Positions 1 through 7,166 are shown, counted from the first letter of the stretch. The stretch is 18,763 bases of DNA from CAVAVT01 sp963592185 (GCA_963592185.1 CAVAVT010000033.1:1-18763), one strand, 5' to 3'. Numbers and translations are program-made. The notes: generated from the sequence alone by a model not told the origin.

Positions 1-15
1 AAAAGTACACTTTTC

Positions 16-35
16 TGTAAATTTGCAAACTTACA
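16..35. repeat. 20-bp imperfect palindrome at the recombinase 3' end
   Basis: The arms TGTAA and TTACA flank a perfect TTTGCAAA core, with a single mismatched pair (A21/C30). The palindrome overlaps the stop codon of the serine recombinase. A second short palindrome, AAAAGT-AC-ACTTTT, lies at 1-14. As minus-strand RNA the 20-mer can fold as an 8-bp stem with a TGCA loop, so it could be part of a terminator. As DNA its size and symmetry also suit a serine recombinase crossover site. The sequence does not decide between these readings. Confidence 0.45.
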
Positions 36-639
36 CTGATTTGGATTTTTCGTAAATTTCTGCCCGATACCGGAAGGTGGACAATGACATCCCACATTCC
101 TTTGCTGCCTTTGTTCCAGTGATTTTTCTGGATTTCCAACGCTGGTATACATCATAAAAACACTCCGGCAAGGGTCTTGGTGGTCTGCCGAAGCGGACAC
201 CTCTAGCTTTTGCTGCTGCGATGCCCTCAGCCTGTCTCTGACGGATGTTGGTTCGCTCATTTTCCGCTACGAAGGACAGTATTTGCAACACAATGTCACT
301 AAGGAAGGTTCCCATCAAGTCTTTTCCTGTGCGAGTATCCAGTAACGGCATATCCAAAACTACGATGTCAATGCCCTTGTCTTTAGTCATAATCCGCCAT
401 TGCTCCAGAATATCAGCATAATTGCGCCCCAGGCGATCAATGCTCTTGATATAGAGCAGATCATCCTTCTTGAATCTACGCAGCATCTTTTGGTACTGTG
501 GACGCTCGAAATCTTTGCCGGACTGCTTGTCTATAAAGATGTTCTTCTCTGGAACTTGAAGCTCTATTAAGTCCAGCATCTGTCTGTCCTCGTTCTGGTC
601 ACGACAGCTGACCCTGATATATCCGAATACGTTTCCCAT
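31..639 (-). CDS. Serine recombinase (resolvase/invertase family)
   Basis: Small serine recombinase of 202 aa that would cut and rejoin DNA at short palindromic sites through a phosphoserine link. The N-terminal catalytic domain has the YIRVS motif (residues 7-11), whose Ser11 is the expected nucleophile. It is followed by the family's DRLGRN-type segment and a long E-helix ending in a GRPPRP linker. The last 45 residues look like a helix-turn-helix (TGTKAAKECGMSLSTFR). The start at 639 is chosen because AAAGGAG lies just before it; an in-frame ATG at 672 has no such site and would add 11 residues of weak similarity. Length fits the resolvase/invertase class, not the large serine integrases. 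No transposase or inverting segment is visible beside it, and its target is unknown. It may belong to a mobile element that continues left of the window. Confidence 0.9.
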   Translation of the reverse strand: MGNVFGYIRVSCRDQNEDRQMLDLIELQVPEKNIFIDKQSGKDFERPQYQKMLRRFKKDDLLYIKSIDRLGRNYADILEQWRIMTKDKGIDIVVLDMPLLDTRTGKDLMGTFLSDIVLQILSFVAENERTNIRQRQAEGIAAAKARGVRFGRPPRPLPECFYDVYQRWKSRKITGTKAAKECGMSLSTFRYRAEIYEKSKSV

Positions 640-677
640 TTTTCTCCTTTCTTTGGGCTGTTTTAGGCACACAAATA

Positions 678-701
678 AGGCATCGCCCTATTGCGATGCC
701 T
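678..701. promoter_or_regulatory. 24-bp palindrome upstream of the recombinase gene
   Basis: Two perfect 9-bp arms (aGGCATCGC and GCGATGCCt) are separated by 6 bases. The element lies about 40 bp upstream of the recombinase start on its promoter side. It could be an operator, the recombinase's own binding site, or a leader hairpin. It has no T-run, so a terminator is unlikely. The role is inferred only from symmetry and position. Confidence 0.4.
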
Positions 702-745
702 ATGTATGCGAAAACTGCCCACTACAAAATGATATTGCTGGCACT

Positions 746-787
746 AAAAAAGGCTCGTTGGGAGCATTAGCTTCCAACGGGCCTTTT
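746..787 (-). terminator. Intrinsic terminator of the carbon-nitrogen hydrolase gene
   Basis: Bases 752-764 pair with 771-783 (13 bp including two G-T wobbles) and the stem closes on a short CATTAG loop. Read on the minus strand the stem is followed by six T residues (751-746). On the plus strand it is followed by TTTT (784-787), so it may work in both directions. It lies about 65 bases beyond the stop codon of the hydrolase gene and separates it from the recombinase. Confidence 0.8.
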
Positions 788-850
788 GTGGTTTCAACAA
801 TAAAATTGTGTTTCGTCAATAATATTTTATTTTGTCATTAGATATTCGTT

Positions 851-1633
851 TTAGTAATAAAGCTCTGGGCGTCTGTCTGCGGAAATGGGGATGGCATCCT
901 GAATCTGGCTGCGGATGGCAAGTTTCATGTTTGCGCTGATGACTTCTTCCTGGGAATCGGCCTGGGCAAGGGTTTCTCCCCAAGGATCGATGATTTTTGA
1001 GTGGCCGCCAAAGTGGAAACCGTCCGGCAGCTCGCCAACACTGTTGGCTGCGGCAATAAATATCTGGTTCTCAATGGCTCTGGCACGGAGAAGGGTATCC
1101 CAGTGCATAATCCGGTCTGCAGGCCAGGCTGCAGGAACAAAGACTACGGAGGCATCCTCCCTTGAAAGTTTCATTGCCGCCTCCGGGAATCTAATATCAT
1201 AGCATATGAGAACTCCGCAGCGGACACCGTCCAAGTGGAAGGTCACAAGTCTGTTTCCGGCGGTGAAATCCTGATCCTCCCCAGCTGGGGAAAAGAGATG
1301 GGTCTTGTCATAGCTTGCGGTGAGGTGTCCATTTCTGTCAAAAACCATACAGCGGTTATAAACCTGATTATTTTCCAGAACAGCCACAGAGCCTCCGACA
1401 ATATTTACCTGATATTTGTCAGCAAACTCCGCCAGCACCTTGGAGGTCCGCTCGCCGCTTGGGTCTGCGTAGTCAGCCACAGGCCTTGGATAGTAGCTTA
1501 TATCCCAAAGCTCCGGAAGCAGAATTACATCTGGACGGGACTCTGCAGCCTGTGCCATCATCTGCCGAAGCTTGTCCACATTGGTATTAAATTCTCCCTG
1601 AATCAGGTTCATCTGAAGAACGGAAATTTTCAT
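851..1633 (-). CDS. Carbon-nitrogen hydrolase (nitrilase superfamily, omega-amidase-like)
   Basis: A 260-residue single-domain protein of the nitrilase/CN-hydrolase superfamily, probably cytoplasmic. The Glu-Lys-Cys triad is complete: Glu41 in LLPELW, Lys110 in YDKTHLF and Cys144 in LICYDIRFPE. The Cys motif followed by RFPE, and the length, resemble omega-amidase-type members (E. coli YafV, B. subtilis MtnU), which hydrolyse short omega-amides such as alpha-ketoglutaramate. The exact substrate cannot be read from the sequence. MKISVLQMN is a typical family start. The ribosome site is weak, and an out-of-frame eight-codon ORF ends at the start as ATGA (ATG at 1656). It is transcribed alone, divergently from the DUF951 gene, with an intrinsic terminator at 746-787. 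Confidence 0.93.
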   Translation of the reverse strand: MKISVLQMNLIQGEFNTNVDKLRQMMAQAAESRPDVILLPELWDISYYPRPVADYADPSGERTSKVLAEFADKYQVNIVGGSVAVLENNQVYNRCMVFDRNGHLTASYDKTHLFSPAGEDQDFTAGNRLVTFHLDGVRCGVLICYDIRFPEAAMKLSREDASVVFVPAAWPADRIMHWDTLLRARAIENQIFIAAANSVGELPDGFHFGGHSKIIDPWGETLAQADSQEEVISANMKLAIRSQIQDAIPISADRRPELYY

Positions 1634-1702
1634 CTGCTGCAGGCTTGCCGCTCCATTTCAGAGCAGCTAGGTCGCCCGCTTCACTCCCTTCGTTTTAATA
1701 CT

Positions 1703-1732
1703 GTACAATAGCAGGTATTTTGGTTTAAAATG
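1703..1732 (+). promoter_or_regulatory. Possible promoter of the DUF951 gene
   Basis: TGTACA (1703-1708; 4 of 6 matches to TTGACA) and TAAAAT (1727-1732; 5 of 6 to TATAAT) are separated by 18 bases and end 26 bases before the DUF951 start. This is a modest match in the intergenic stretch between divergent genes. Confidence 0.35.
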
Positions 1733-1758
1733 ATAGGATAAAAGGCTGGTGTTTTATT

Positions 1759-1965
1759 ATGGAAAATAAAGAGCGTGTTAATTATAAAATTGGTGATGTG
1801 GTAAAAATGAAGAAGCAGCATCCCTGCGGCAGCGACCAATGGGAAATCCTCCGTACAGGAATGGATTTCGGCATAAAGTGCTGTGGGTGCGGACGTTTTG
1901 TCATGCTGCCCCGTCCAAAGTTCGAAAAATCTGTTAAGACCATTGTTGAGAAATCTGATAAGTAA
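1759..1965 (+). CDS. DUF951 family protein (YyzM-like)
   Basis: A 68-residue basic protein of the DUF951 family, conserved in Firmicutes and exemplified by B. subtilis YyzM. The family signature is clear: IGDVVKMKKQHPCG near the N-terminus, WEILRTGMDFGIKC in the middle, and CCGCGRFVMLPR followed by a basic tail. The cysteines of HPCG and CxxC suggest a small metal-binding or SH3-like fold with possible nucleic-acid binding, but no function is established that I can name. The ribosome site is weak (AAAGGCTGG). In Bacillus the family member lies near the chromosome origin. No origin genes are visible here, although a DnaA-box 9-mer follows at 2042. Confidence 0.88.
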   Translation: MENKERVNYKIGDVVKMKKQHPCGSDQWEILRTGMDFGIKCCGCGRFVMLPRPKFEKSVKTIVEKSDK

Positions 1966-2041
1966 TATGTACTATGCATTATGCATATACGAATAATTAT
2001 AACGCCATAGCAGAGGTTTTGACAACGAAAAAACATTTTGC

Positions 2042-2050
2042 TGTGGATAA
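2042..2050 (-). other. Consensus DnaA-box 9-mer
   Basis: TGTGGATAA is the exact reverse complement of the strong DnaA box TTATCCACA. It lies 26 bases before the first cyclase start, downstream of a consensus -35-like TTGACA (2019-2024) that has no convincing -10 partner. Only one copy is seen in the area, so it is not an origin. It could be a DnaA-regulated promoter element or a chance match. Confidence 0.35.
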
Positions 2051-2076
2051 GATAAAGTATCTTGGAGGATACATAA

Positions 2077-3435
2077 ATGTGGATTTTTCACATATTGAGG
2101 CAGTATTGGAATGAGCATCCCCTGGGGACATTGAAACTTTTCGGTGTTATTTTTGTACTGTGTCTTATTGTGTCTGGCGTAGGATTTTACTTGGCATTCA
2201 GCCAGGCTAGGACGATAGTAGGCATGAGGGGTCAGGAGTACATCAAATACAGCGAGCTTCTTGGGAAAATTGTTCATACTGAAAGTGAAACAATAAAGGA
2301 TAATATTATAAGCAATGGCGGAAATACTGATTTTATGTCAAAGATTTCCCGACACATAATTCTCGACAACGGGGTAATCAAGGGAGTTCAGCTGGCGCCT
2401 GGAGGCATTGTGGAACGATATGCCATTGATGTGTCAAAAAAATTGGAGGAGCCAGCGACTGACCTTTTTGCTGATAGAAAATGGAGCCCTGGGGCAAACT
2501 GGGCTGTGCAGAACCATGAGACGGCATGGCTGTCAATAGATGGTCGCTGTATGGCGCTTTACCCTGTGTATGTGCCGAAGAACGGTGTAGAGGCATTTTG
2601 GGGTTTCGCCATGCTGGAGGTGGATACCAAAAGCTTCCTGAATGTTGCAAGCTATGGCGAGGACCACACAGGGGATTTGGACTATCAGTTTATTTATTAT
2701 GAACCCTGGTCCCATAAAGGCGTTACCATGGAAATCTCCGCTGAAGCTCCAGCGGCTTATCCGGTGGTGAAAAGCTCTGATGACGGACGGCTGTTGCTGA
2801 GACTCCGAAAGCATTTTGACTGGGTGAACTTCGGAATAGTTGCAAACTATATATTTTTGGCTCTTTTTGCGGCAATTTTTGTTACTATCATTGCCATACT
2901 TTTTCACGAAATGGCCAGCCAGAAAAAGGAATTTATTCAAAAGGCAAATGATGATGCCCTTACAGGTATAGGCAACAGGCGCAGATTCACTGCTGCGGTG
3001 GAGGAGCTGTGCAGGAAAAAGAAGCATTTCAGGCTGTATTATATCGATCTTGACGAGTTTAAGGCTGTAAACGACATATATGGTCATGACATAGGGGACC
3101 TTCTGCTCATAGAGGTTAGCAAAAGATTGAAAAATTGTATTTTCACTAAAGGCGAGCTATACAGGCTGGGTGGAGATGAGTTTGTGGCTGTAATCCCCGG
3201 TGAGGTTGCTGGAGATACAGATGAAATTATGGATTCTATAAAAAATGCTTTTGAAGAGGAATTTGTCTTTAATACATTAAAGCTCAGAATCCATTGCAGC
3301 TGCGGTTGTGTACGTTTCCCGGAGGAAGTTCAGGATTTGGACCAGCTCCTGATGACAGCTGACAAGCGCATGTACGAGGAAAAGAAGCGCAGCAAGCTTA
3401 ATCGAACTGATTCCATAGGAGGTGATATCCTATGA
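2077..3435 (+). CDS. Membrane diguanylate cyclase with periplasmic CHASE-like sensor
   Basis: Predicted to make cyclic-di-GMP from two GTP in response to an extracytoplasmic signal (452 aa). Domain order: TM helix at about 21-42, exported sensor at about 45-250 resembling CHASE/Cache-type domains, TM helix at about 253-275, GGDEF domain from about 290. The GGDEF domain keeps DALTGIGNR (293-301), the YIDLDEF metal-binding strand and an intact GGDEF at 365-369, so activity is likely. The product-inhibition RxxD site is absent; FTKG stands at the equivalent place. The start is supported by GGAGG eight bases upstream. Its stop overlaps the next cyclase gene by ATGA, showing translational coupling. 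The two share architecture and probably arose by duplication. The signal is unknown. Confidence 0.93.
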   Translation: MWIFHILRQYWNEHPLGTLKLFGVIFVLCLIVSGVGFYLAFSQARTIVGMRGQEYIKYSELLGKIVHTESETIKDNIISNGGNTDFMSKISRHIILDNGVIKGVQLAPGGIVERYAIDVSKKLEEPATDLFADRKWSPGANWAVQNHETAWLSIDGRCMALYPVYVPKNGVEAFWGFAMLEVDTKSFLNVASYGEDHTGDLDYQFIYYEPWSHKGVTMEISAEAPAAYPVVKSSDDGRLLLRLRKHFDWVNFGIVANYIFLALFAAIFVTIIAILFHEMASQKKEFIQKANDDALTGIGNRRRFTAAVEELCRKKKHFRLYYIDLDEFKAVNDIYGHDIGDLLLIEVSKRLKNCIFTKGELYRLGGDEFVAVIPGEVAGDTDEIMDSIKNAFEEEFVFNTLKLRIHCSCGCVRFPEEVQDLDQLLMTADKRMYEEKKRSKLNRTDSIGGDIL

Positions 3436-4847
3436 AGAATAGACCAACCTCCGGCTATGTGCTGACGCTGCTGGCTGTTTTTGCTGTATGCTTTGCACTG
3501 GTAAGGGGTGTAATGTACGCTGCTGACCAGTACTTTATGGAAATGAACCGCAAAGAGGTATACAAACTGGCGGACACCTATGGAGGATATATAAGAATAC
3601 TTGGTGATTTTTATGTAAGAAAAACCAAGGCAATAACGTATAATATAACTAGACACTCCGATGACATGGCATGGTTTCAGTCACGGGCAAAGGCCATGTC
3701 GGAGGAGATTCCGGGGATAGAGTCAATAATAGCTGATAGTGCTGATGGAAAGATTCGGGAATACTATCGGACGGATATGTTTTCCGAGGAAAACAGACCT
3801 GTGCTGGAGGCTGCATTTCATAAGGCGGCAGACACTAGCAGACAAAATATGGATATCGCCATGAGCGGACCGATGATTTTAAAGGACGGTTCAATTGTGG
3901 CTGTTATAGCTTATCCAGTGAATATTTTTGATAATGCCAGCAAACAGTTTGTGTACTGGGGCGATTGTCTGGAGATAGTGGATATTGCAGAAATGGTGGA
4001 AGCTGCAAACCTTAACGAGCTTAGGAAAAATGGCTATGAATGGCGTATGAGAAGCCTTTCAGGAAACGGGTCGGAAAATCTTGACATAGTGGGCACTGAT
4101 GATGGACTTCAGCTATGGAATGAGGAGAATCAGCGGTCCAAGGACTTTGATGGGCTGGAGCCAGTCAGCGCTGTTATCAGTATGCCGGATGGACAATGGG
4201 TCCTTCAGGTGGTGCCGAAAAATGGATGGGCTGCCACAAGAAACGCCTTTAAGGAAAATGTTATTTCCATCTTGCTGGCACTTTTTGTTATGCTGATAGT
4301 AAACTCCCTGATGCGGCTTCGTCATCAAAGGGAAGATATGGAAAAAAATGCCACCACAGATTCACTGACGGGCTTGGGGAACCGGCTGGCATTTGAAGTG
4401 GCTCTTAAGGAAGAATGCCGCAAGTTCAAGGGACATTTTCTTTTGGCATATATGGATTTGGATGGCTTTAAACAGGTAAATGACCTATATGGACATGATG
4501 CCGGAGACCAAATCCTAAAGGGTGTAGCACGCCGTATACTGTCGGTGCTGAAGCCGGAGGACAAACTGTTTCGTGTTACAGGTGACGAATTTTTGGCAAT
4601 CCTGAAACCGGAGCAAAGCGGCGGCTGGAAGAACAGGCTGGATACAGTAAGGGGTGAGGTTGAAAGACCTTTTGAACTGGAAAGCAAAACAACTGTGAAG
4701 GTGGGCATAAGCATAGGCTGCGCCCTGTATCCGCAGAATGCTATGAATCCCAAAGACCTTGTGGGACTTGGAGACCAGCGGATGTATGCGGATAAAAATC
4801 AGAGAAAAGAAAAAATGAATGAAGAGGAGCATAATGATGAATCTTAA
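3432..4847 (+). CDS. Second membrane diguanylate cyclase, variant TGDEF motif
   Basis: A 471-residue companion of the preceding cyclase with the same plan: TM helix at about 8-30, exported CHASE-like sensor at about 31-272 (GPMILKDG and WVLQVVPKNGW are typical segments), TM helix at about 277-294, GGDEF domain from about 305. DSLTGLGNR (310-318) and the YMDLDGF strand are intact. The signature is TGDEF (383-387) in place of GGDEF: the first glycine is lost while Asp and Glu are kept. The position of the inhibitory RxxD site reads KPED (374-377), a conservative Lys-for-Arg change. The enzyme may be active, weakly active or a GTP/c-di-GMP sensor. A full AGGAGGTGAT ribosome site precedes the start inside the upstream gene. 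The 3' end overlaps the exported protein gene by 11 bases. Confidence 0.92.
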   Translation: MKNRPTSGYVLTLLAVFAVCFALVRGVMYAADQYFMEMNRKEVYKLADTYGGYIRILGDFYVRKTKAITYNITRHSDDMAWFQSRAKAMSEEIPGIESIIADSADGKIREYYRTDMFSEENRPVLEAAFHKAADTSRQNMDIAMSGPMILKDGSIVAVIAYPVNIFDNASKQFVYWGDCLEIVDIAEMVEAANLNELRKNGYEWRMRSLSGNGSENLDIVGTDDGLQLWNEENQRSKDFDGLEPVSAVISMPDGQWVLQVVPKNGWAATRNAFKENVISILLALFVMLIVNSLMRLRHQREDMEKNATTDSLTGLGNRLAFEVALKEECRKFKGHFLLAYMDLDGFKQVNDLYGHDAGDQILKGVARRILSVLKPEDKLFRVTGDEFLAILKPEQSGGWKNRLDTVRGEVERPFELESKTTVKVGISIGCALYPQNAMNPKDLVGLGDQRMYADKNQRKEKMNEEEHNDES

Positions 4848-5766
4848 AAAAATTTTGGCAGCCATGACAGTATCTGTGGCACTTTTTGCACCAGCTGGCA
4901 TCACCAGCGCAGAAACGGCCCCCCAGACCGATGTGGCGCAGACAGCTGTAAAAAATGAGGGAATGGAAAGCTTCCGACAGGCTGTGGAAAGCATGGATAA
5001 GCTGAAGAGTTACGACATGCACAGTATTATAAGCCTGAAATCCTACATGATAAACGGCAATCTTGATATTACTGCCAGCACCTACAACGGCGGAAAAAGC
5101 GATCTTACCAAGATGGATATCAAGGTGACTCTCCAGAGCCCCCTTGCAAACTCCATGACCTATGAGGTTCCAGTGTATGTTGAGGATGATGGGGTAAATT
5201 CCGTTGAGTACTTCAAGGTTAAGGATGAATGGAAAAAGAAGACTGGTCCTTCCACAAAGAAGGAAGACAAGAAGAACAGCCCAGAGGAAATCATGAGCAC
5301 CATCCGCACAGCATCCATCATCGGCAGTGAGCGTGGCACAAAGCAGCTTAAGGTCGTTATTGATGGAAAACTCCTTGCCAGAGAGATTAAGGATATTATG
5401 AAGAATACTCCGGACAAGGAGCTGCAGAAGGCAGGGGCTGCTATTGCTGATAATTTGGGAGACATTACCTTTTTTGCCACACAGGATTTGAAGAGCGGAT
5501 GTATTACTGAGATGCATGCGGATATCAGCAAAAACATGCAGAAGGTGCTCTACAGCATGATGCAGACTGGCACCATGCCGAAGGATGAAAAGAAAATGGT
5601 GGAGGATATTATTGATTCCAGCACTGTAACTCTTGAATGCGACCTTGCCCATTTTGACAGGGTTACACCTTTTGCTATACCTGATGAGGCAAAGAATGCT
5701 GCAGAAAGCAAGGACGGCACCGCAAAATCCATTGTTGGTGAAAGCGGAATGCCTATGCCTATCTAA
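4837..5766 (+). CDS. Exported protein of unknown function
   Basis: A protein of 309 aa with a clear Sec signal peptide (MNLKKILAA start, hydrophobic core, likely cleavage after ITSA) and no lipobox cysteine, so soluble or loosely bound in the envelope. The mature part is rich in Lys, Asp and Ser, with the pattern of a beta-rich domain (SYDMHSIISLKS, YFKVKDEWKK) as in LolA/LppX or DUF6612-like exported proteins. That resemblance is weak and no active site is seen. The start at 4837 is preferred because GAGGAG lies seven bases before it; ATGs at 4834 and 4819 are in frame. It overlaps the second cyclase by 11 bases and is followed 40 bases later by galE, so it is probably co-transcribed and may carry out or sense an envelope function linked to cyclic-di-GMP. 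Confidence 0.8.
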   Translation: MNLKKILAAMTVSVALFAPAGITSAETAPQTDVAQTAVKNEGMESFRQAVESMDKLKSYDMHSIISLKSYMINGNLDITASTYNGGKSDLTKMDIKVTLQSPLANSMTYEVPVYVEDDGVNSVEYFKVKDEWKKKTGPSTKKEDKKNSPEEIMSTIRTASIIGSERGTKQLKVVIDGKLLAREIKDIMKNTPDKELQKAGAAIADNLGDITFFATQDLKSGCITEMHADISKNMQKVLYSMMQTGTMPKDEKKMVEDIIDSSTVTLECDLAHFDRVTPFAIPDEAKNAAESKDGTAKSIVGESGMPMPI

Positions 5767-5806
5767 TGGGAAAAATTAAAATTAGAGCCTGAAGGAGGAC
5801 AAAAAT

Positions 5807-6799
5807 ATGTCTATATTGGTTTGTGGCGGAGCTGGATACATCGGCTCTCATGCGGTTCAGCATTTAATTGAAAATGGTGAGGATGTTGTTATAGCTGACA
5901 ACCTGCAGACGGGTCATGAGGCTGCGGTACCTGCCGAGGCAAGGCTTTACAAGGTGGACATCCGTGACAGTGAAGCATTGGATGAAGTATTTTCCAAGGA
6001 AAATATTGAAGCGGTTATTCATTTTGCTGCCAACTCCCTTGTGGGGGAAAGCATGGAAAAGCCCCTGAAGTATTTCAACAACAATGTTTACGGAATGCAG
6101 GTTCTGCTGGAGACCATGTACAAGCATCACGTGGACAAAATCGTTTTCTCATCCACAGCGGCAGTGTACGGCGAGCCGGAGAAAATCCCCATTTTGGAAA
6201 ATGACAAGACCTGCCCAACCAACACCTACGGCGAGACAAAGCTCACCATGGAAAAAATCATGAAGTGGGTGGACAAGGCTGACGGCATCCGCTATGTATC
6301 CCTTAGATACTTCAATGCGGCAGGAGCCTCCAAGGACGGACACATCGGTGAGGATCATGCCACCGAGACACATCTCATTCCGCTGGTGCTTCAGGTTCCT
6401 CTTGGGAAAAGGGAGTCCATCACCGTTTACGGAGATGATTACGACACAGAGGACGGCACCTGCATCCGTGACTACATCCACGTGTTGGATTTGGCAGATG
6501 CCCACAGGCGTGCTTTGAACTACCTGAGAAATGGCGGAACCAGCGATATTTTCAACCTGGGCAGCGGCAACGGATTCTCCGTAAAGGAAATGATAGAAAC
6601 CGCCTCCAAAGTTACCGGACAGCCCATTAAGGCTGTTATGGGAAAACGCAGAGCTGGAGATCCAGCAAAGCTCCTGGCTTCTTCTAAAAAGGCACAGGAG
6701 GTTCTTGGTTGGAAGCCGGAGCACAGCAGCGTGGAGGAAATTATCGCCGATGCTTGGACCTGGCACAGCAGCCATAAAAATGGTTTTGACGGGAAATAA
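5807..6799 (+). CDS. galE: UDP-glucose 4-epimerase
   Basis: A 330-residue extended short-chain dehydrogenase that interconverts UDP-glucose and UDP-galactose with bound NAD. The Rossmann motif GGAGYIGS is at 7-14, the catalytic Thr117 lies in FSSTAAVYG, and the YxxxK pair is Tyr141/Lys145. RYFNAAGA, the long TVYGDDYDTEDGTCIRDYIHV segment and DLADAH are diagnostic of GalE. Length matches bacterial GalE. GAAGGAGG lies eight bases before the ATG. It is the last gene of the cyclase group and would supply UDP-galactose for lipopolysaccharide or exopolysaccharide. A weak AT hairpin (6808-6827) follows the stop, and a stronger terminator-like hairpin lies at 6923-6965. Confidence 0.97.
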   Translation: MSILVCGGAGYIGSHAVQHLIENGEDVVIADNLQTGHEAAVPAEARLYKVDIRDSEALDEVFSKENIEAVIHFAANSLVGESMEKPLKYFNNNVYGMQVLLETMYKHHVDKIVFSSTAAVYGEPEKIPILENDKTCPTNTYGETKLTMEKIMKWVDKADGIRYVSLRYFNAAGASKDGHIGEDHATETHLIPLVLQVPLGKRESITVYGDDYDTEDGTCIRDYIHVLDLADAHRRALNYLRNGGTSDIFNLGSGNGFSVKEMIETASKVTGQPIKAVMGKRRAGDPAKLLASSKKAQEVLGWKPEHSSVEEIIADAWTWHSSHKNGFDGK

Positions 6800-6898
6800 A
6801 GCTCCAAATATGGGTATATTTCCATATAGTTAGTTTTGAAATTAATTTCGGAAAAATAGTTCATAATTTCAATATTAATTTTTTATACAACGATAAAT

Positions 6899-7035
6899 AA
6901 CCCTTTCTTTCACATGGTATGAGACCTTTTCCAGGGCCTTGGCCTTCGGGAGGAAAGGGTCTTTTCGTCCCCACAATCCGGCGATGGAGGACCTCTTTCC
7001 AGGCTGTGGGGCTAGGTATGCAGATTGATTTTTTA
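6899..7035 (+). ncRNA. Candidate structured RNA or terminator between galE and hyaA
   Basis: Two strong stems are visible. Stem A pairs 6923-6932 with 6952-6961 (10 bp, one wobble), encloses a CC-TTCG-GG mini-hairpin and is followed by TTTT. Stem B pairs 6969-6975 with 7005-7011 (7 bp), and six T residues occur at 7029-7034. Two other segments, 6900-6907 and 6990-7000 (one bulge), can also pair with the 3' arm of stem A, so alternative folds exist. Stem A alone would serve as a galE terminator. The whole could be an independent small RNA or, if transcribed into hyaA, an attenuator. It matches no riboswitch consensus that I can recall. Confidence 0.35.
6923..6965 (+). terminator. Probable intrinsic terminator downstream of galE
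   Basis: The 10-bp stem (6923-6932 with 6952-6961), rich in pyrimidines on one side, closes over an inner UUCG-capped segment and is followed directly by TTTT and CG. It lies 124 bases past the galE stop with no gene between. The T-run is short, so efficiency is uncertain. Confidence 0.5.
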
Positions 7036-7107
7036 GTAAGCATAAATCTTATTTATATAATGATTAAAATTAACTAAATTTATAAGAAAATGCCTGGTTC
7101 ATAAATA

Positions 7108-7136
7108 TAGATTTTTTCGCCCGTTGGGTATATAAT
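7108..7136 (+). promoter_or_regulatory. Probable promoter of the hydrogenase operon
   Basis: A perfect TATAAT (7131-7136) has TAGATT (7108-7113; 3 of 6 matches to TTGACA) 17 bases upstream. Transcription would begin near 7143, giving a leader of about 100 bases before hyaA. The weak -35 suggests that an activator may be needed. A long palindrome (7146-7166) covers the predicted start point. Confidence 0.5.
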
Positions 7137-7145
7137 GAGCATGTA

Positions 7146-7166
7146 TTGAGTAATTATATTACTGAA
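7146..7166. promoter_or_regulatory. Operator-like 21-bp palindrome over the hya start point
   Basis: Perfect arms AGTAAT and ATTACT are separated by TAT. Outside them, after one G/G mismatch, the symmetry continues with TT and AA. The element starts 10 bases after the TATAAT, the classical place for a repressor. The arms recall Fur-superfamily boxes (Zur boxes read GTAAT-N-ATTAC), but the spacer is 3 rather than 1, so the regulator cannot be named. Confidence 0.45.

Noticed and set aside
653..841. 62-codon plus-strand ORF between recombinase and hydrolase
   Set aside because: It runs through both the 24-bp palindrome and the terminator hairpin, and has no ribosome site or protein-like composition.
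1631..1656. Eight-codon ORF ending in ATGA at the hydrolase start
   Set aside because: Too short to judge, without a clear ribosome site; an ATGA overlap of this kind can arise by chance.
1235..1711. 158-codon open frame opposite the carbon-nitrogen hydrolase
   Set aside because: The hydrolase has its full catalytic triad on the minus strand; the plus-strand product matches no family and has no ribosome site.
6980..7012. Fluoride-riboswitch-like GGCGATGG
   Set aside because: Only the first few conserved bases fit; the later conserved segments of the fluoride aptamer are missing, and the neighbouring genes do not suit.
6984..7028. 14-residue ORF (MEDLFPGCGARYAD) before the hydrogenase
   Set aside because: No ribosome site precedes it, and the bases are better explained by stem B of the structured region.
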